8,260 nt of DNA from Rhizobium sp. Q54 (GTDB lineage Bacteria > Pseudomonadota > Alphaproteobacteria > Rhizobiales > Beijerinckiaceae), in NCBI GenBank assembly GCA_945901195.1, contig CAMDKB010000198.1, forward strand, positions 1-8,260. Reading direction: 5' to 3'. The notes under the pieces were generated by a model that saw nothing but the letters and a program-made list of their open reading frames with translations, had not been told where the DNA came from and did no database searches. The position numbers and the translations under genes are program-made. The stretch's first letter is position 1, and each line of letters opens with the position of its first letter. Positions 1 to 5,946 of this stretch are shown here, piece by piece.

Positions 1-87
1 CTGAACCAGCGCGATCAGCTCTTCCCGGGACGGAACGTCTGGCGATTCAGCGACCATCCGATGCTTGAATCGGAAACCGGTTCATAG
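1..87 (+). CDS. C-terminal end of an upstream gene (partial, identity uncertain)
   Basis: Frame 1 is open from the left edge and reads 28 residues (beginning LNQRDQLFPG, ending LESETGS) before a TAG stop at 85-87. No start codon is inside the window, so this is only the tail of a protein. No domain or motif can be recognised in it. The formate dehydrogenase gamma subunit begins about 50 bases later on the same strand, and these enzymes are usually encoded in the order alpha, beta, gamma, so the iron-sulfur beta subunit is the natural guess. That guess rests on position alone. The residues do not match the ending I would expect for an alphaproteobacterial beta subunit, so another formate dehydrogenase-linked protein is possible. 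Confidence 0.5.
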   Translation: MNQRDQLFPGRNVWRFSDHPMLESETGS

Positions 88-120
88 GTCCAGGAAAATC
101 GGATAAAAATCACGGTGGCA

Positions 121-126
121 GGAAGG
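121..126 (+). promoter_or_regulatory. Candidate ribosome binding site for the formate dehydrogenase gamma subunit
   Basis: A purine-rich GGAAGG lies upstream of the signal-peptide-coding stretch. It is 10 bases before the GTT codon at 137 and 13 bases before the ACG at 140. It supports initiation at 137-140 rather than at the downstream GTG at 239, which has no comparable site. The placement is suggestive only, because neither nearby codon is a normal start. Confidence 0.4.
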
Positions 127-136
127 AACCTGGGCA

Positions 137-1123
137 GTTACGAAAAAACTTCTCCCACTCTTTTCGGCAGTACTGATCGCTATTGCGATCGTATGGCCTG
201 CGACGGCGCAGCAGAACTTCAGGCCGACGGAACAATCGGTGAAAGAAGAGCAATTGCTCAACGCGCTTAAGCCCGGCGGCATTGTCAGTGGCCGTATTTC
301 GATCCCGGACGAACGCGCGGCCAATCTTATTCAGCCCGAGGGGCGCGACTGGCAGACCTATCGTCGCACGACGCTGCCAACGATTGGTGTGATTGCCATT
401 CTAGGCATGCTCGCCCTGCTGGCGATTTTCTTTCTCGTGCGCGGACGCGTCCGCGTGGAAAAGGGCTTCTCGGGCCGCACAGTGCTGCGCTTCCCTACAT
501 TCGACCGTTTCGTGCACTGGACGACCGCGAGCTGCTTCATCGTGCTGGCACTGTCGGGCCTCAATCTCACCTTTGGCAAGACGTTGCTCGAACCGTTGAT
601 TGGTGAAAGCGCATTCGGATCAATGTCCGCTCTGGGCAAGTTGTCCCATAATTATCTCGCCTTCCCCTTCATGGCGGGAATTGTCGCTATGTTCCTGCTC
701 TGGGCGAAAGACAACATCCCCGGCAAGATCGACATAGAATGGCTGAAAGCTGGCGGCGGCGTTCTCAAGAAAGGCGTTCATCCTCCCGCCCGGCGCTTCA
801 ACGCTGGCCAGAAAGGAATTTTCTGGATCGTCGTGATTGGCGGCGCGCTGATGTCGATTTCCGGCTGGCATTTGCTCTTCCCGGGCGAAGACATAGCAGC
901 AGTGCAGTTTCAATCCCGAATACACGCTGTGATCGCAATGCTATTCATCGCGGTCATGATCGCCCATATCTATATCGGATCACTTGGTATGGAGGGCGCT
1001 TTTGACGCCATGGGCACAGGCGAAGTCGATGAAAACTGGGCGAAAGAGCATCACAGTCTTTGGCTTGAAGAAGAAAAAGCCAAAGCGGCCAAGGCCCCGC
1101 CGGGCGCCGTCGCTGCCGAGTAG
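137..1123 (+). CDS. fdhI: Formate dehydrogenase cytochrome b subunit (gamma), start codon non-canonical
   Basis: This is the membrane di-heme cytochrome b that passes electrons from the formate dehydrogenase iron-sulfur subunit to the quinone pool. Counting from codon 137, the protein has about 328 residues: a signal peptide (basic TKK, hydrophobic core, Ala-x-Ala before QQNF, residues 2-25), a soluble stretch, and five predicted membrane segments near 80-103, 122-146, 171-190, 227-249 and 260-283. Likely heme-ligand histidines are H127 (RFVHW), H171 (KLSHNY), H263 (SRIHAV) and H277 (AHIYIG). The 14-residue spacing of the last pair matches E. coli FdnI. H245 lies in an SGWH motif. The C-terminus is Lys/Ala/Glu-rich and cytoplasmic. 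The first acceptable start in frame is GTG at 239, but using it would remove the signal peptide, so the true start probably lies at 137 (GTT) or 140 (ACG). The family call is firm; the start is not. Confidence 0.88.
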   Translation, partial: VTKKLLPLFSAVLIAIAIVWPATAQQNFRPTEQSVKEEQLLNALKPGGIVSGRISIPDERAANLIQPEGRDWQTYRRTTLPTIGVIAILGMLALLAIFFLVRGRVRVEKGFSGRTVLRFPTFDRFVHWTTASCFIVLALSGLNLTFGKTLLEPLIGESAFGSMSALGKLSHNYLAFPFMAGIVAMFLLWAKDNIPGKIDIEWLKAGGGVLKKGVHPPARRFNAGQKGIFWIVVIGGALMSISGWHLLFPGEDIAAVQFQSRIHAVIAMLFIAVMIAHIYIGSLGMEGAFDAMGTGEVDENWAKEHHSLWLEEEKAKAAKAPPGAVAAE

Positions 1124-1148
1124 CGCTCCCGCATTTGGAGATTTTCAT

Positions 1149-1177
1149 TGCCCGGCTTATTGAAGCCGGGCATTTTT
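1149..1177 (+). terminator. Rho-independent terminator after the formate dehydrogenase operon
   Basis: A perfect 9-bp GC-rich stem (GCCCGGCTT at 1150-1158 pairing with AAGCCGGGC at 1163-1171) closes a 4-base loop (ATTG). It extends by one T-A pair and is followed at once by TTTTT at 1173-1177. It lies 26 bases after the gamma subunit stop and only 22 bases before the mobB start, so it separates the formate dehydrogenase transcript from the cofactor genes. Confidence 0.9.
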
Positions 1178-1199
1178 GTGCTGAACCCGGACGCTGTGA

Positions 1200-1730
1200 A
1201 TGAGAGTTATCGGACTGGCTGGCTGGAGCGGCGCGGGAAAAACCACCCTGCTCACGCGGGTAATTCCCGAGTTGAACAGCCGTGCCGTCAAGGTCTCAAC
1301 CATCAAACACGCTCATCATAAATTCGACATAGATACCCCCGGCAAGGATTCCTGGGCTCACAGACAAGCCGGTGCACAAGAAGTACTGGTGGCCTCAAGC
1401 CATCGCTGGGCCTTGATGCGCGAACTGCACGATGAGCCCGAATGGACGCTTCCCGATTTGCTGACAAAACTCGGCCACGTGGATATGGTCATTGTCGAAG
1501 GGTTCAAGACCGGCGCACATCCGAAAATCGAAGTGTTTCGCGGCGAGAATGGCAAGCCGCTGCTGTATCCCGGCGACCGCGATATTGTCGCCATAGCCTC
1601 GAACATGCCGATAGCTGGTACAAGGCTTCCCGTCGTCAATCTGGATGACTTCGCAGGGATCGCGGACCTGATGTTGCAATTTGCAATCGACAGCAACACG
1701 ATTTTCGATGCTTCCAGCGTCGAGGGGTGA
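1200..1730 (+). CDS. mobB: MobB, molybdopterin-guanine dinucleotide biosynthesis adaptor GTPase
   Basis: MobB is a small P-loop GTP-binding protein that assists MobA in attaching GMP to molybdopterin, giving the guanine-dinucleotide cofactor used by formate dehydrogenases and related enzymes. It acts in the cytoplasm. The 176-residue length is normal for the family. The Walker A loop GWSGAGKT is at residues 8-15. It is followed by the family's TIKHAHHKFDID segment, the DSWAHRQAGA segment, and a Walker B-like DMVIVEGFK ahead of the HPKIEVFR strand. The ATG at 1200 places the P-loop at the expected distance from the N-terminus. The gene sits immediately after a strong terminator, with no recognisable promoter in the 22-base gap. 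It is followed 12 bases later by moeA, so the two are probably co-transcribed. Confidence 0.95.
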   Translation: MRVIGLAGWSGAGKTTLLTRVIPELNSRAVKVSTIKHAHHKFDIDTPGKDSWAHRQAGAQEVLVASSHRWALMRELHDEPEWTLPDLLTKLGHVDMVIVEGFKTGAHPKIEVFRGENGKPLLYPGDRDIVAIASNMPIAGTRLPVVNLDDFAGIADLMLQFAIDSNTIFDASSVEG

Positions 1731-1742
1731 GGTGTTCGCGCC

Positions 1743-2993
1743 ATGGCACAATTGAGCGATGATTGCTTTGCTTTTGGCGGCCCAATGATGTCAGTGGATG
1801 AAGCTGTCGCGCTCATCTGCGAGCGGCTTCACACTATAACCGGCAGCCAGACGATCCCACTCGTCGAAGCTGATGGCCGCATACTCTGCGGCGATCTGCT
1901 TGCGGGAATTCCTCTGCCGCCCTTCAACAATTCTGCTGTAGATGGCTTTGCCGTCCGTGCGGCTGATCTTGGCAGCGGCGTGACGCGAATGCCGGTTGCA
2001 GGACGCATAGAAGCAGGCGCAAGCGTCAACATAACGCGGGATAACAGCGCCATCCGCATCTTCACCGGCGCTCCGGTCCCTTCTGGCTTTGACACCGTGT
2101 TCATGCAGGAGGATGTCACGATCGGCAGTGATGAGTTCGTCGAATTGCCAGCGGGGCTGAAGCCCGGCGCAAATGTTCGCCCCGCCGGCGAAGACATCGA
2201 GAAATCAAGCATCGCCATCAAGTCCGGAAGCCGTCTGACACCTTCCCATGTTGCATTGGCAGCCGCGCTTGGCCGCACAGATCTGACAGTTGCAAGAAAG
2301 CTGAAAGTGGCCGTGTTTTCGACAGGCAATGAACTTGTCTCACCAGGTGAAAACCAGAGCCCGCCACAAGTCTACGATTCCAACCGCTTCATGTTGATGG
2401 CGCTCTTGCGTCGCTTGGGCTGCAACGTCTCGGATCTCGGCATTCTCAGGGATGATCGCGCTGTGCTTGCGCGCGCGCTTGCCCGTGCGGCCGAAGATCA
2501 TGACTTCATCCTTACAAGCGGCGGCGTATCGACAGGGGATGCAGATCACGTCAAAGGCGCCGTTGAAGATGCAGGTAAATTGACCTTCTGGCGTATGGCG
2601 ATCAAGCCCGGTCGTCCCGTGGCCATGGGCATGATTTCAGGCACGCCTTTTGTCGGCCTGCCCGGAAACCCCGTCGCCAGTTTTGTCACGCAAGCCTATG
2701 TGGTGCGCCCTGCTGTTCTCGCGCTCATGGGCGCACTGCCCGCGCCACTCATGGCGTTGCCGGTTCGCGCGGCTTTCTCCTACAAGAAAAAGGCGGGACG
2801 TCGCGAATTCGCCCGTGCGAAATTAAGGCGCGCGCCTGATGGTGTTGTTGAAGCTGTCAAGTTTCCACGCGAAGGCGCCGGTCTTTTGTCGTCGCTTGTG
2901 GAAACCGATGGCCTCGTCGAATTGCGTGAAGACATCACACGCGTAGAACCCGGCGAGAGCGTCGGCTTTATCCCGTATTCATCGCTTTATTGA
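1743..2993 (+). CDS. moeA: MoeA, molybdopterin molybdenumtransferase
   Basis: MoeA inserts molybdate into adenylylated molybdopterin, the last step of basic Moco synthesis. At 416 residues it is full length. Recognisable family blocks are PPFNNSAVDGFAVR (60-72, keeping the aspartate equivalent to E. coli D59 at D67), IFTGAPVP (106-113), RPAGEDI (146-152), VFSTGNEL (191-198), YDSNR (211-215), the MPT-binding-type SGGVSTGDADH (259-269), KPGRPVAMG (288-296) and GLPGNPV (305-311). The C-terminal domain IV is present, with KKAGRREFAR near 349-358. The start at 1743 is chosen because the MAQLSDDCFA leader is typical of alphaproteobacterial MoeA and a GAGGTG ribosome site overlaps the mobB stop region. 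E. coli has FDN and TGDEL where this protein has FNN and TGNEL. It shares an operon with mobB. Confidence 0.96.
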   Translation: MAQLSDDCFAFGGPMMSVDEAVALICERLHTITGSQTIPLVEADGRILCGDLLAGIPLPPFNNSAVDGFAVRAADLGSGVTRMPVAGRIEAGASVNITRDNSAIRIFTGAPVPSGFDTVFMQEDVTIGSDEFVELPAGLKPGANVRPAGEDIEKSSIAIKSGSRLTPSHVALAAALGRTDLTVARKLKVAVFSTGNELVSPGENQSPPQVYDSNRFMLMALLRRLGCNVSDLGILRDDRAVLARALARAAEDHDFILTSGGVSTGDADHVKGAVEDAGKLTFWRMAIKPGRPVAMGMISGTPFVGLPGNPVASFVTQAYVVRPAVLALMGALPAPLMALPVRAAFSYKKKAGRREFARAKLRRAPDGVVEAVKFPREGAGLLSSLVETDGLVELREDITRVEPGESVGFIPYSSLY

Positions 2994-3047
2994 CCTCGCC
3001 AACCGCGAAATTTCCCGGCCCGGCACGCGCGCCAAATTCCCGTGTCC

Positions 3048-3203
3048 TTAATGCACACCGATCAGATTGGAGCCGGGCTCACCGACACGCGTGCTCCCTG
3101 TTGAAAATGCTGATGACGTGTCGTGTTGGAGACCGGTCAACATGAACGGTGCAGCAGCAGCGACGGCAAGCGCAAACACAATAGCCGATAAGAACGCTTT
3201 CAT
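3048..3203 (-). CDS. Small exported or membrane-anchored protein, 51 residues
   Basis: This short gene reads MKAFLSAIVF at its start and GSNLIGVH at its end, with a TAA stop. Residues 1-24 form a classic signal peptide or membrane anchor: one lysine, then an uninterrupted hydrophobic Ala/Leu/Val/Phe run. The remaining 27 residues are polar (QHDTSSAFSTGSTRVGEPGS) and contain no cysteine. A strong ribosome site (AGAGGG, about 6 bases upstream of the ATG) supports translation. It lies 66 bases downstream of the WD40-cytochrome c gene on the same strand, so the two may share a transcript, and it is convergent with moeA. I do not recognise a named family. Similar tiny proteins with Ser/Thr-rich tails are, to my memory, scattered in rhizobial genomes, but I cannot assign a function. 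Confidence 0.7.
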   Translation of the reverse strand: MKAFLSAIVFALAVAAAAPFMLTGLQHDTSSAFSTGSTRVGEPGSNLIGVH

Positions 3204-3269
3204 GACAGACCCTCTTTTCCCAAGAAGGCATTTAGCACATTGTACTGCCGCATAGCCAGCAGAACCGGC

Positions 3270-4556
3270 TTATCTGGCCGCAGTCGCCATTTGCAAAAAG
3301 TCTATGAGCGCCTGCCTTTCTTTCGCATTGCCGACAGTCTGTTCAGGCATTTTTGTGCCGGGCGTGAATGCCTGCGGGCCAATCTCAAACAAGCGCGAAA
3401 CTGTCTCCTCGGTCCAGACGAGATCAAGCTTTCGGAAAGCCTCCGAAAAGGAATAACCCGGCAGAGAACCGGCCTTGCGTCCGAATAGTCCATAGAGCGA
3501 TGGGCCCGCGCGCCCTGCCCCATCGGGCCTCACGGTGTGGCACACCGAACATGCCCGGAAGATGTCCGCACCGCGCATGTCGCGGAATGGGCCGAGTTCA
3601 TCATCATCTCCCGCCCCCGCGATGGCGCCTATATGCTCGCCACTTGTGGCGTCCCAGCGCCGCACGATGCGATCAGCGCCTCCGGTCAGCAATTGCCCGC
3701 CATCCCTCGTAAAAACCATTGACCACACCGGCAGACCCGGACCGTTCAACGTGAAGCGCACACGGCGCGCGGCAATATCGATAACCGTCACAGCGCCGCG
3801 CGGGCTTCCCGCAGCAAGCGTGTGTCCATCATGACTGATGGCCAGAGATGTCACCGGCGTTTCCGTCGCAGCAATTGAACCGGCAATCGTACCGGCGCGA
3901 TTGAGGAACACAACGTTGCCATCAGCACAACCGGCCGCCACAGTTTCGTCTGCAGCCACGGCCAGCGTACTGACGGGCGCAGGCAATACGACGGTTTGCA
4001 GCACATCTCCTGTCAGCGAATTTATGATGATGTGGGCATCGTACCCGCCACTCACCAGTGATTGTCCATCCGGCATGAAAGCTACTGCATTTACGATGCC
4101 CTTATGGCCTTCGAACGAGCGGCTGCCGCCGCCATCACGCAGATCCTGGAGCTTGACTGCGCCATCCCAGCCCGCACTTGCAAGCCAGTTTCCATCTGGA
4201 GACAAAGCAAGCCCCGCAACCGGCGCAGAATGTGCCTGAAACACACGCACGGGACTATCGCCGTCTGCGCGCCAGATCGCGACCTTCCCGTCTTCCCCCC
4301 CTGTGACGAAACCGTCTTTCAGAGCCAGCACCGCGTTCACTGAGCCCGAGTGGAAGCGGAGTATACGCAACGCCTTGCCTTGAGCCAGAGACCACACAAT
4401 CGCCGATTGATCGAAACTGCCCGAGATCGCCAGATCACTGGAAGGTGCGATGGCAAGCGCCCGCACCGGACCGCCGTGGCCGCGCAGATCGCCTTGCGCC
4501 AGCAACGGACCGCTGGCAATACCCACGCTCACAAGCAGGGCCAACCAAATACGCAT
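3270..4556 (-). CDS. Exported WD40-propeller protein fused to a class I cytochrome c domain
   Basis: The 428-residue protein starts with a signal peptide (MRIWLALLVS, cleavage probably after LLAQ near residue 21). About seven WD40 repeats follow between residues 24 and 308, enough for a complete beta-propeller; examples are GSFDQSAIVWS, GGEDGKVAIWR, GWDGAVKLQD and GGADRIVRRWD. The C-terminal cytochrome c domain (about 325-428) carries the heme attachment motif CSVCH (C336, C339, H340), the GPSLYGLFGRKAG segment, and a likely distal heme ligand M403 in GTKMPE, as in mitochondrial-type cytochromes c. It should mature in the periplasm and carry electrons, with the propeller acting as a docking platform. 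The start at 4556 is chosen because AGGAG lies 6 bases upstream and the signal peptide begins there; the frame stays open to 4670 but that extension has no such features. The physiological partner is unknown; the formate dehydrogenase neighbourhood makes it a candidate. Confidence 0.9.
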   Translation of the reverse strand: MRIWLALLVSVGIASGPLLAQGDLRGHGGPVRALAIAPSSDLAISGSFDQSAIVWSLAQGKALRILRFHSGSVNAVLALKDGFVTGGEDGKVAIWRADGDSPVRVFQAHSAPVAGLALSPDGNWLASAGWDGAVKLQDLRDGGGSRSFEGHKGIVNAVAFMPDGQSLVSGGYDAHIIINSLTGDVLQTVVLPAPVSTLAVAADETVAAGCADGNVVFLNRAGTIAGSIAATETPVTSLAISHDGHTLAAGSPRGAVTVIDIAARRVRFTLNGPGLPVWSMVFTRDGGQLLTGGADRIVRRWDATSGEHIGAIAGAGDDDELGPFRDMRGADIFRACSVCHTVRPDGAGRAGPSLYGLFGRKAGSLPGYSFSEAFRKLDLVWTEETVSRLFEIGPQAFTPGTKMPEQTVGNAKERQALIDFLQMATAAR

Positions 4557-4659
4557 CACGTTCTCCTGCCAAATCGCGGACAATTGTTTAAGCTGCCCGG
4601 CAACGCGATCCGACCATGACATCTGACTTATCAACCGCACATTGCAAGCTGGCAACACC
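4557..4659. promoter_or_regulatory. Divergent intergenic region between the WD40-cytochrome c gene and tusA
   Basis: The starts of two divergent genes are separated by 103 bases, so promoters for both probably lie here or just inside the opposing gene. The only clear element is the AGGAGAA ribosome site of the minus-strand gene (complement of 4561-4567). On the minus strand a TTGATA hexamer could be a -35 box, but no good -10 lies at the right distance. No convincing ribosome site precedes the tusA ATG. Confidence 0.4.
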
Positions 4660-4896
4660 ATGAAATGCACAACCCTCGATCTCTCGGCACTGAAATGCCC
4701 GCTACCGGTGCTTCATACCCGCAAGGCGCTGCGAAAAATGGCGGCAGGTGAAGTCCTGATTGTCATCGCGACGGACCCGATGTCGGCAATCGATATTCCA
4801 AATCTGATCCGGGAAACCGGCGACCAGCTCAAAAGCACGGCAAAAGACGGCGAACGCCTGTCGTTTCAAATCCAGAAAGCGCCGCCATCACCGTAA
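4660..4896 (+). CDS. tusA: TusA-family sulfurtransferase (sulfur carrier)
   Basis: TusA-family proteins are small cytoplasmic sulfur carriers. They receive persulfide sulfur from a cysteine desulfurase and hand it on for tRNA thiolation, molybdenum cofactor and other sulfur chemistry. The 78-residue protein has the family's signature KCPLPVL, with the persulfide-forming Cys at residue 13 in a Cys-Pro-x-Pro motif. The second conserved block follows (ATDPMSAIDIPNLIRETGD), and the length is normal. The ATG at 4660 is preferred over a TTG at 4642 because it places the first beta strand (TTLDLSALKCP) at the expected N-terminus. The gene is divergent from the WD40-cytochrome c gene and sits within 1.7 kb of moeA, which fits a role in sulfur supply to molybdoenzymes, though a general tRNA-thiolation role is equally possible. 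Confidence 0.92.
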   Translation: MKCTTLDLSALKCPLPVLHTRKALRKMAAGEVLIVIATDPMSAIDIPNLIRETGDQLKSTAKDGERLSFQIQKAPPSP

Positions 4897-4898
4897 AA

Positions 4899-4926
4899 TT
4901 GACTGCATCCTGCATGTTGATAAATT
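4899..4926 (+). promoter_or_regulatory. Candidate sigma-70-type promoter for the VOC/monooxygenase operon
   Basis: TTGACT at 4899-4904 is a near-consensus -35 box. It is followed by a 16-base spacer and TAAATT at 4921-4926 as a -10 box, predicting a start of transcription around 4933 and a short 5' leader before the ATG at 4966. It begins right after the tusA stop codon, so the downstream genes probably form their own transcription unit. Confidence 0.5.
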
Positions 4927-4948
4927 GCCGTTCATGTCAACTCATGCA
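4911..4948. promoter_or_regulatory. Imperfect dyad overlapping the promoter, possible operator
   Basis: TGCAT (4911-4915) directly followed by GTTGAT (4916-4921) is mirrored by GTCAAC (4936-4941) and, after two bases, ATGCA (4944-4948). The inner arms GTTGAT and GTCAAC match at five of six positions across a 14-base spacer. The outer TGCAT arms match fully but are offset by two bases. The element covers the candidate -10 box and transcription start, where a repressor would act. No regulator gene lies in the window. Confidence 0.35.
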
Positions 4949-4965
4949 CCTTCAGGAGACAAAAT

Positions 4966-5601
4966 ATGACGCTCTCCTTGAACCACGCTCCGCTCCGCGC
5001 CGCCCTGAGCGGTGTCGATCACACGGCGCGACCCACATGGAAGTTGCGCGAAACCGTGCATTTCTATCGCGACATCATGGGCTTGCCGCTGGTTCACGCC
5101 ATCACCGCCAAAGGCTGGGGCCGCGAGAAGGAGCAGCATGCCGACTTCATTCACTTCTTCTTCGACAGTGGGGAAGGCAGCACCATCGCATTCTTCTATT
5201 ATATCGGCACACGTCAGCCACCTGAACTCGTCGTTCCCCGCGGCTATATGGCGATGGCCAACCACACCGCCTGGCGTGTGGAGAGTGAAGCTGATCTGCT
5301 GAGCTGGCAAAAGCGGCTTGAACAGCAGGGCGTCAGCGTGAGCCAGTCCGTCCGGCACGAAATTCTCGAATCAATCTATTTTCGTGATCCCAATTTCTAT
5401 CCGCTCGAGATCACACGCCGGTTGCGCGACATAGACCGCCCCGATGCAACCGATGCCGAACTCACAATCGATGCCGCGCTGGAGCTGGAAGCCAGCGGCC
5501 ATTGGACAAACATCGAGCAATTATGGCGCACCAAGGCGCGCTACGTCGAAAATTATTGTGAGGCCCTGCAACACGACAGCGCGAATGGCGGCAAGCCATG
5601 A
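4966..5601 (+). CDS. VOC-superfamily metalloenzyme (glyoxalase/extradiol dioxygenase fold)
   Basis: This is a 211-residue protein of the vicinal-oxygen-chelate superfamily, whose members bind a metal and act as ring-cleavage dioxygenases, glyoxalases, epimerases or resistance proteins. Visible features are the first beta strand with H19 (GVDHTARPT), the helix RETVHFYRDIMGLPLV (29-44), the FFFDSGEGSTIAFFYY strands, the second-module start MANHTAWRV with H100, and the metal-ligand strand FRDPNFYPLEI with E148. H19, H100 and E148 form the usual His-His-Glu facial triad, so an Fe(II) or Mn(II) enzyme is plausible. A helical tail beyond about residue 165 (ALELEASGHW) is extra to the core fold. An AGGAGA ribosome site lies 6 bases before the ATG at 4966. 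The stop overlaps the next start (ATGA). The neighbouring monooxygenase favours a dioxygenase role; the substrate is unknown. Confidence 0.88.
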   Translation: MTLSLNHAPLRAALSGVDHTARPTWKLRETVHFYRDIMGLPLVHAITAKGWGREKEQHADFIHFFFDSGEGSTIAFFYYIGTRQPPELVVPRGYMAMANHTAWRVESEADLLSWQKRLEQQGVSVSQSVRHEILESIYFRDPNFYPLEITRRLRDIDRPDATDAELTIDAALELEASGHWTNIEQLWRTKARYVENYCEALQHDSANGGKP

Positions 5602-5870
5602 GCGGCTTTTATCTTCTCGACGTACCCGAATTCGCGCCGCTCGCAGCCGCCGCATTGCGCACCGGCAAATGCCGCGAAGGCCGCAAGACCGGTTGCTATC
5701 GCTTCATCGAGTTTGATGACGAACTGGAAATCGAACGTGCAGATACTGGCCTTGGTGAAGCCGTCTGGTTCGGCTGCCTCACGGCAGGGCTCGACGGAAA
5801 GATTGCGCATTTTGATTCCCGCCGCCTTTCGCTCATTGCGACCAACGAACCCATTCTGCCGCACCTGTGA
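5598..5870 (+). CDS. Hypothetical protein of 90 residues in the VOC/monooxygenase operon
   Basis: I do not recognise this protein. It starts at an ATG overlapping the TGA of the VOC gene (ATGA), which indicates translational coupling and supports it as a real gene. The sequence is soluble, with no signal peptide or membrane segment. It has a basic, two-cysteine patch (GKCREGRKTGC, about residues 23-33), an acidic strand FIEFDDELEIERAD, and a hydrophobic strand-like stretch AVWFGCLTAGLDG. The profile suggests a small alpha/beta domain. It could be an accessory subunit, chaperone or small carrier for the neighbouring VOC enzyme or flavin monooxygenase. The two cysteines alone are not enough to claim metal binding. 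It is followed by a 76-base gap before the monooxygenase. Confidence 0.75.
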   Translation: MSGFYLLDVPEFAPLAAAALRTGKCREGRKTGCYRFIEFDDELEIERADTGLGEAVWFGCLTAGLDGKIAHFDSRRLSLIATNEPILPHL

Positions 5871-5946
5871 GTGAGCCATCCGTACCCAGAGCTAGCGACA
5901 CAAAGCTGTGCGGGCGCATGAGCAGCAGACTGCCGGGAATTTCAAC

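Noticed and set aside
1160..1199. TTGAAG at 1160-1165 as a -35 box for mobB
   Set aside because: It sits in the terminator loop and right stem, and no acceptable -10 hexamer follows at 16-18 bases.
1358..1816. Minus-strand open frame of 152 codons opposite mobB
   Set aside because: It lies fully antisense to a well-conserved gene, has low-complexity Ser/Thr-rich composition, and shows no motif or ribosome site. It is a shadow of mobB coding bias.
1829..2329. Minus-strand open frame of 166 codons opposite moeA
   Set aside because: It is antisense to conserved MoeA blocks and its Ser/Pro/Ala-rich translation resembles no protein. It is explained by GC-rich third positions on the other strand.
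2050..2350. Asparagine in place of aspartate in MoeA at FNN and TGNEL as a sign of lost function
   Set aside because: The catalytically important aspartate equivalent to E. coli D59 is retained in AVDG, the other active-site blocks are intact, and GNEL-type variants occur in working MoeA families.
2994..3047. Possible bidirectional terminator between convergent moeA and the small gene
   Set aside because: Only a weak short stem (GGC/GCC around a GCGC core) and an imperfect direct repeat of AAATTtCCCG are visible, with no T tract on either strand.
3067..3255. Plus-strand open frame of 62 codons between moeA and the WD40-cytochrome c gene
   Set aside because: It is opposite the small minus-strand gene, which has a ribosome site and a signal peptide. 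The plus frame has neither.
3838..4239. Plus-strand open frame of 133 codons inside the WD40-cytochrome c gene
   Set aside because: It is antisense to clear WD40 repeats. Its Ser/Thr/Pro-rich translation has no family features.
5908..5946. GTG at 5908 as the monooxygenase start
   Set aside because: It would add 13 polar residues before the Rossmann strand, which normally begins at residue 2-4 in this family. The ATG at 5947 fits better.
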